Below are positions 5,735 to 8,749 of a stretch of 8,749 bases of DNA, piece after piece. The number at the start of each line of letters is the position of its first letter. Position 1 is the stretch's first letter. This DNA comes from CAKVLS01 sp045638465 (GTDB lineage: Bacteria > Bacillota > Clostridia > Christensenellales > UBA1242). The position numbers and the translations under genes were made by a program. The stretch lies in contig JAZUBK010000051.1 of NCBI GenBank assembly GCA_045638465.1, positions 1 to 8,749 on the forward strand, read 5' to 3'. The notes under the pieces are model-generated. The model saw only the letters and a program-made list of their open reading frames with translations. It had not been told where the DNA came from and did not search any database.

Positions 5735-6655
5735 ATGGACAAAATTTATGATTTAATTACTATCGGTGGAGGCCCTGCAGCATTTACTGCGGGTATTTAT
5801 GCAAGAAGATCAGGCCTTACTGTTTTGATGCTAGAAAAAAATATTCCAGGCGGAGCGGTAGCCATAACAAGCGAAGTTTGTAACTATCCTGGCTTTGAAA
5901 AGATAGAAGGTCCAGAACTTGCAAATCGTATGTTTGAACACGCAGTAAACCTTGGGGTTGAGGCAGTGTTTGAAGAAGTAACTTCTACTGATTTTAGCGA
6001 TAAAATTAAAGTTGTAAAAACTTTTACAGGAACATATAAGGCTCGTACTGTCATAATATGTTTAGGGGCGGCAGCAAGAAAGCTAGGTGCTGACGGCGAA
6101 AGAAACTTTGTCGGAAAAGGCATCAGTTATTGTGCTACTTGTGATGGCAACTTGTTCAAAGGCAAAACTGTAGCGGTAGTAGGTGGGGGAAACTCTGCGC
6201 TAGAAGATGCTGTTTATATGTCAAATATCGCAAGTAAAGTATATCTTATACATAGAAGAGATGAGTTTAGGGGAGATGATATCTTGGTAAAAGATGTCAA
6301 AAACCAACCAAATATAGAACTTGTATTGTGTAGCAAAGTAAATAAGGTGGAAGGAAAAGATAAACTAGAAAGTATTTTGGTTGAAAATATCCCTAATAAA
6401 ACTGAGTCAAAACTTGATGTTGATGGTTTGTTTGTATCTATAGGCAGAGGCCCAGATACAGAAGTTATCGACAAAAATATCGAAAGAAATGAAAATGGAT
6501 ATATTGTTTCTGACGAAAAGATGAAAACAAATATAGATGGTGTTTATGTTGCGGGAGATATTCGCAACACACCACTTCGCCAAATCGTTACTGCTTGTAG
6601 CGATGGCGCTATAGCTGCTACTGCTGCTTTCCAATATATAAAATCATCAAAATAG
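5735..6655 (+). CDS. trxB: Thioredoxin-disulfide reductase (NADPH, FAD)
   Basis: This encodes 306 residues, the usual size for low-molecular-weight bacterial thioredoxin reductase. The enzyme passes electrons from NADPH through FAD and an active-site disulfide to thioredoxin in the cytosol. The FAD-binding loop G11-GGPAAFTAG is followed by the 'NYPGF' segment. The redox pair C133-A-T-C136-D-G lies in the NADPH domain, then the nucleotide-binding loop G150-GGNSALEDA. HRRDEFR at 173-179 marks NADPH preference, and the C-terminal 'VYVAGD...RQIVTACSDGAIAA' closes the FAD site. No AhpF-type N-terminal extension is present, so plain TrxB is the better call. ATG 5735 follows GGGAG by 6 nt; the in-frame TTG at 5721 just precedes that site and is discarded. 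It is the first gene of a three-gene operon. No thioredoxin gene is in the window. Confidence 0.95.
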   Translation: MDKIYDLITIGGGPAAFTAGIYARRSGLTVLMLEKNIPGGAVAITSEVCNYPGFEKIEGPELANRMFEHAVNLGVEAVFEEVTSTDFSDKIKVVKTFTGTYKARTVIICLGAAARKLGADGERNFVGKGISYCATCDGNLFKGKTVAVVGGGNSALEDAVYMSNIASKVYLIHRRDEFRGDDILVKDVKNQPNIELVLCSKVNKVEGKDKLESILVENIPNKTESKLDVDGLFVSIGRGPDTEVIDKNIERNENGYIVSDEKMKTNIDGVYVAGDIRNTPLRQIVTACSDGAIAATAAFQYIKSSK

Positions 6656-6664
6656 GAAAGTTTT

Positions 6665-7978
6665 ATGCAAAAAATATTTGGTACCGATGGTGTAAGAGGT
6701 GTCTTTGGGGAGGATATAACCCCAGACCTTGCTTATAATATCGGAAAGGCAATCGCCATATATACCAAAGCAGAAAAAAACATATTGATTGCAAAAGATA
6801 CACGGCTGTCATCAGATGTATTGCTTACGGCTTTTACTTGCGGTGCAACATCTATGGGAGCCTGTGTTGTTTATATGGGGCAGGTTACCACCCCGTGTCT
6901 ATCTTATACGACCAAAAGTTATAACTTTGGTTGCGGTGTAATGATTACTGCAAGTCACAACCAGAGTGAATATAACGGAATAAAAATATTTAAATCAAAC
7001 GGTGAAAAGCTAGGTGCGGTAGAAGAAAAAAAACTCACACACATCTTCAAAAACATTAAAAGTTTTACTATAGACCGCAACTCAAAATGTGGAAAATTCA
7101 GCATAAAATATGGCCTGACTAACAAATACATAACTTATCTAAAAAGTTTGGTTAAAGACAAATACTTTGAAATTTCTGTAGCTTTTGACTGTGCCAACGG
7201 CGTTCCGTATAAGATAATAAGCAAAATTTTTGATAATAATTTCAAAAATGTATATTTTATTAACACTTCACAAAATGGCAAAAAAGTTAACCAAAATTGT
7301 GGGGCAACAGACACAACTAGTCTTACTGATTTTGTGGTAAAAAACAGTCTTGATTTGGGCTTTGCTTTTGACGGCGATGGCGATAGGGTTATTGCGGTAG
7401 ATGGCTCTGGAAAAATATTTGACGGCGATGATATTTTGTATAATCTAGGATTGTATTTTAAAAAACAAAATATGCTAAATAAAGACACCGTAGTTGGAAC
7501 AACAATGACCAATCTTGGCCTAGAAAGAGCCTTTGAAAAAGAAGGTATAAAACTCCTTCGTGTAGATGTCGGGGATAAATATATCGTTGACAAACTGGTC
7601 GATGAGAGATTGTCCCTTGGTGGTGAAAAAGCAGGACATATTATTCCAAAAAAATACACAAACACTGGTGATGGAATATTGACAGCACTTGTGTTATTGC
7701 CGATGTTTTGTAAATATGGCCTAAAAAAAGTAGAAAATATGCCGCAAAAAATAGTTAATATTGACTGCGCAAAAAAGGCAAAAGAAAGATTAACTCAAAA
7801 TAAAGAATTATTTGACTTTTTAGAGACAAAAAAGAAAGATTTTAATGAGTGTAGAGTGGTTGTAAGGCCGTCTGGAACAGAAAATAAAATTCGTGTAATG
7901 GTCGAAGGAAAAGACTTCGATTTGGTGCAAAGACTTCTTGATGAGGTTTGTTTGTATATAACAAAAAATTGTTTATAA
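6665..7978 (+). CDS. glmM: Phosphoglucosamine mutase
   Basis: This encodes 437 residues, slightly shorter than the usual 445-450. GlmM converts glucosamine-6-phosphate to glucosamine-1-phosphate on the route to UDP-GlcNAc, needed for peptidoglycan. The start MQKIFGTDGVRG is the GlmM signature. The phosphorylated catalytic serine is S97 in 'MITASHN'. The metal loop is D236-GDGDR, and the phosphate-binding loop is R401-PSGTE. The sugar-binding loop reads GGEKAGH (319-325), with Ala323 where the family normally has Ser. ATG 6665 follows AGGAAAG, which overlaps the trxB stop. The 9-nt gap argues for co-transcription with trxB. The gene often sits next to cdaA-cdaR in Bacillota; here it does not. 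Internal runs of A make it locally AT-rich, but the frame is intact. Confidence 0.95.
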   Translation: MQKIFGTDGVRGVFGEDITPDLAYNIGKAIAIYTKAEKNILIAKDTRLSSDVLLTAFTCGATSMGACVVYMGQVTTPCLSYTTKSYNFGCGVMITASHNQSEYNGIKIFKSNGEKLGAVEEKKLTHIFKNIKSFTIDRNSKCGKFSIKYGLTNKYITYLKSLVKDKYFEISVAFDCANGVPYKIISKIFDNNFKNVYFINTSQNGKKVNQNCGATDTTSLTDFVVKNSLDLGFAFDGDGDRVIAVDGSGKIFDGDDILYNLGLYFKKQNMLNKDTVVGTTMTNLGLERAFEKEGIKLLRVDVGDKYIVDKLVDERLSLGGEKAGHIIPKKYTNTGDGILTALVLLPMFCKYGLKKVENMPQKIVNIDCAKKAKERLTQNKELFDFLETKKKDFNECRVVVRPSGTENKIRVMVEGKDFDLVQRLLDEVCLYITKNCL

Positions 7979-7992
7979 CAAAGGAGAAAACT

Positions 7993-8664
7993 ATGTTTTA
8001 TATCACAAATAATTGGTATAAACTTTTAAAGGACGAATGGGAAAAAGACTATTTCAAAAAGTTACAAACTTTTTTGAAAGAAGAGTACAACTCAAAAACT
8101 ATTTACCCAAAAGCTGAAAATGTTTTTAACGCACTCAACCTTATTAGATATGAGGACGTAAAGGTAGTAATCATAGGCCAAGACCCATATATCAATGAGG
8201 GTCAAGCACACGGCCTTTGCTTTTCGGTAGAAAAAGTCGCTCCGCCGCCTAGTCTTGTGAATATCTATAAAGAATTGAAAGACGACCTTGGTTGTTATAT
8301 TCCAAATAATGGTAATCTTACCAAATGGGCAAAGCAAGGCGTACTTCTTCTAAATAGCGTTTTGACCGTAAGAGCGGGTCAGGCGTATAGCCACAAAGGT
8401 ATGGGGTGGGAAAATCTAACTCACCGTATAATTGAGCTTTTGGCCGAAAGAGAAGAGCCTATTGTATTTGTTCTTTGGGGTAATGGCGCTAAAGATATAG
8501 TAAAAGGCATAGATTTGTCAAAACACCATATCATAGCATCATCTCACCCAAGTCCGCTTGGCGCATACAAAGGATTTTTTGGTTCAAAGCCATTTAGTAG
8601 GACTAATGAATATCTTAAATCTATAGGAAAAACACCTATCGACTGGCAGATAGAAAATGTGTAA
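7993..8664 (+). CDS. ung: Uracil-DNA glycosylase, family 1
   Basis: This encodes 223 residues, typical for the family. It removes uracil from DNA as the first step of base excision repair. The water-activating motif is G62-QDPY with D64, followed by 'GQAHGLCFSV'. 'PPPSLVNIYKEL' (84-95) holds the first DNA-phosphate-contacting serine, S87. Uracil recognition uses N121 in 'LLLNSVLTV', and the catalytic histidine is H185 in 'HPSPLGAYKGFFG'. Two positions differ from the usual motifs: Ile67 instead of His in GQDPYH, and Gly190 instead of Ser in HPSPLS. The key Asp, Asn and His are all kept, so activity is likely. ATG 7993 has AAGGAG 6 nt upstream. The gene follows glmM by 14 nt and is last in the operon. 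Confidence 0.96.
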   Translation: MFYITNNWYKLLKDEWEKDYFKKLQTFLKEEYNSKTIYPKAENVFNALNLIRYEDVKVVIIGQDPYINEGQAHGLCFSVEKVAPPPSLVNIYKELKDDLGCYIPNNGNLTKWAKQGVLLLNSVLTVRAGQAYSHKGMGWENLTHRIIELLAEREEPIVFVLWGNGAKDIVKGIDLSKHHIIASSHPSPLGAYKGFFGSKPFSRTNEYLKSIGKTPIDWQIENV

Positions 8665-8682
8665 AAGTAAAACTAAATTATG

Positions 8683-8720
8683 ACACTTTATTACAATTTG
8701 TTGTGATAAAGTGTTTTTTT
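8683..8720 (+). terminator. Rho-independent terminator of trxB-glmM-ung
   Basis: A 14-bp stem pairs 8683-8696 (ACACTTTATTACAA) with 8701-8714, with one G-U wobble and a 4-nt loop (TTTG). T8714 to T8720 form the tract. It begins 18 nt after the ung stop. Confidence 0.92.
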
Positions 8721-8731
8721 ATGCAAAATAT

Positions 8732-8737
8732 TTGACA
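8732..8737 (+). promoter_or_regulatory. Possible -35 box of the next gene
   Basis: A perfect TTGACA follows the ung terminator by 11 nt. The window ends before any -10 could be seen, so this is only half a promoter. Confidence 0.3.
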
Positions 8738-8749
8738 AAGAAGGCGGGG

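Noticed and set aside
7135..7665. 176-codon open frame on the minus strand
   Set aside because: It is wholly antisense to the conserved GlmM core, has low-complexity Ser/Pro/Lys composition and no recognisable motifs. It is a shadow frame.
7948..7992. TTG start extending Ung by 15 residues into glmM
   Set aside because: No ribosome site precedes it, while AAGGAG sits 6 nt before ATG 7993.

Overview
The window looks like a piece of chromosome from a low-GC, AT-rich Bacillota-type bacterium, probably an uncultured gut member. The evidence is strong purine-rich Shine-Dalgarno sites, a perfect-consensus sigma-A-type promoter, AGA-dominated arginine codons, GC-stem/T-tract terminators and clearly bacterial housekeeping genes. 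No species can be named from the sequence alone. All genes lie on the + strand. The genetic code appears standard: tryptophan is TGG throughout, and all seven stops are TAA or TAG.

Bases 1-3729 hold the 3' part (1242 codons) of a very large mosaic protein whose start lies outside the window. In order it carries short collagen-like/'GD-x-Y-F-N' repeats, a sialidase-like (BNR/Asp-box) region, and then a duplicated unit of two bacterial Ig-like domains plus one LamG/jelly-roll-like domain. It is most likely a secreted or surface-exposed carbohydrate-binding or adhesive protein, or less likely a phage tail protein. A strong terminator follows it.

Bases 3767-4018 form the control region of the ribosomal protein operon rplM-rpsI (L13, S9). 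It has a TTGACA-17-TATAAT promoter, a weaker candidate promoter upstream, and a roughly 100-nt leader with a foldable element that resembles an L13 autoregulatory leader. The two genes overlap by one base and end at a 13-bp terminator.

Bases 4952-5654 carry a single-gene unit for an unrecognised two-helix membrane protein with a PH-like cytosolic C-terminal domain. It has its own promoter and terminator.

Bases 5676-8720 carry a tightly packed trxB-glmM-ung operon (thioredoxin reductase, phosphoglucosamine mutase, uracil-DNA glycosylase) with gaps of 9 and 14 nt. A perfect 7-bp inverted repeat overlaps the likely promoter, and a long terminator hairpin closes the operon. Thiol redox balance, the first dedicated step toward UDP-GlcNAc for the wall, and DNA repair would then be co-transcribed. 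A lone TTGACA at the far right may begin the promoter of the next gene.

The least ordinary element is the mosaic surface protein. Secondary points are the leader RNA candidate, the trxB operator candidate, the unknown PH-like membrane protein, and substitutions in conserved motifs of GlmM and Ung.
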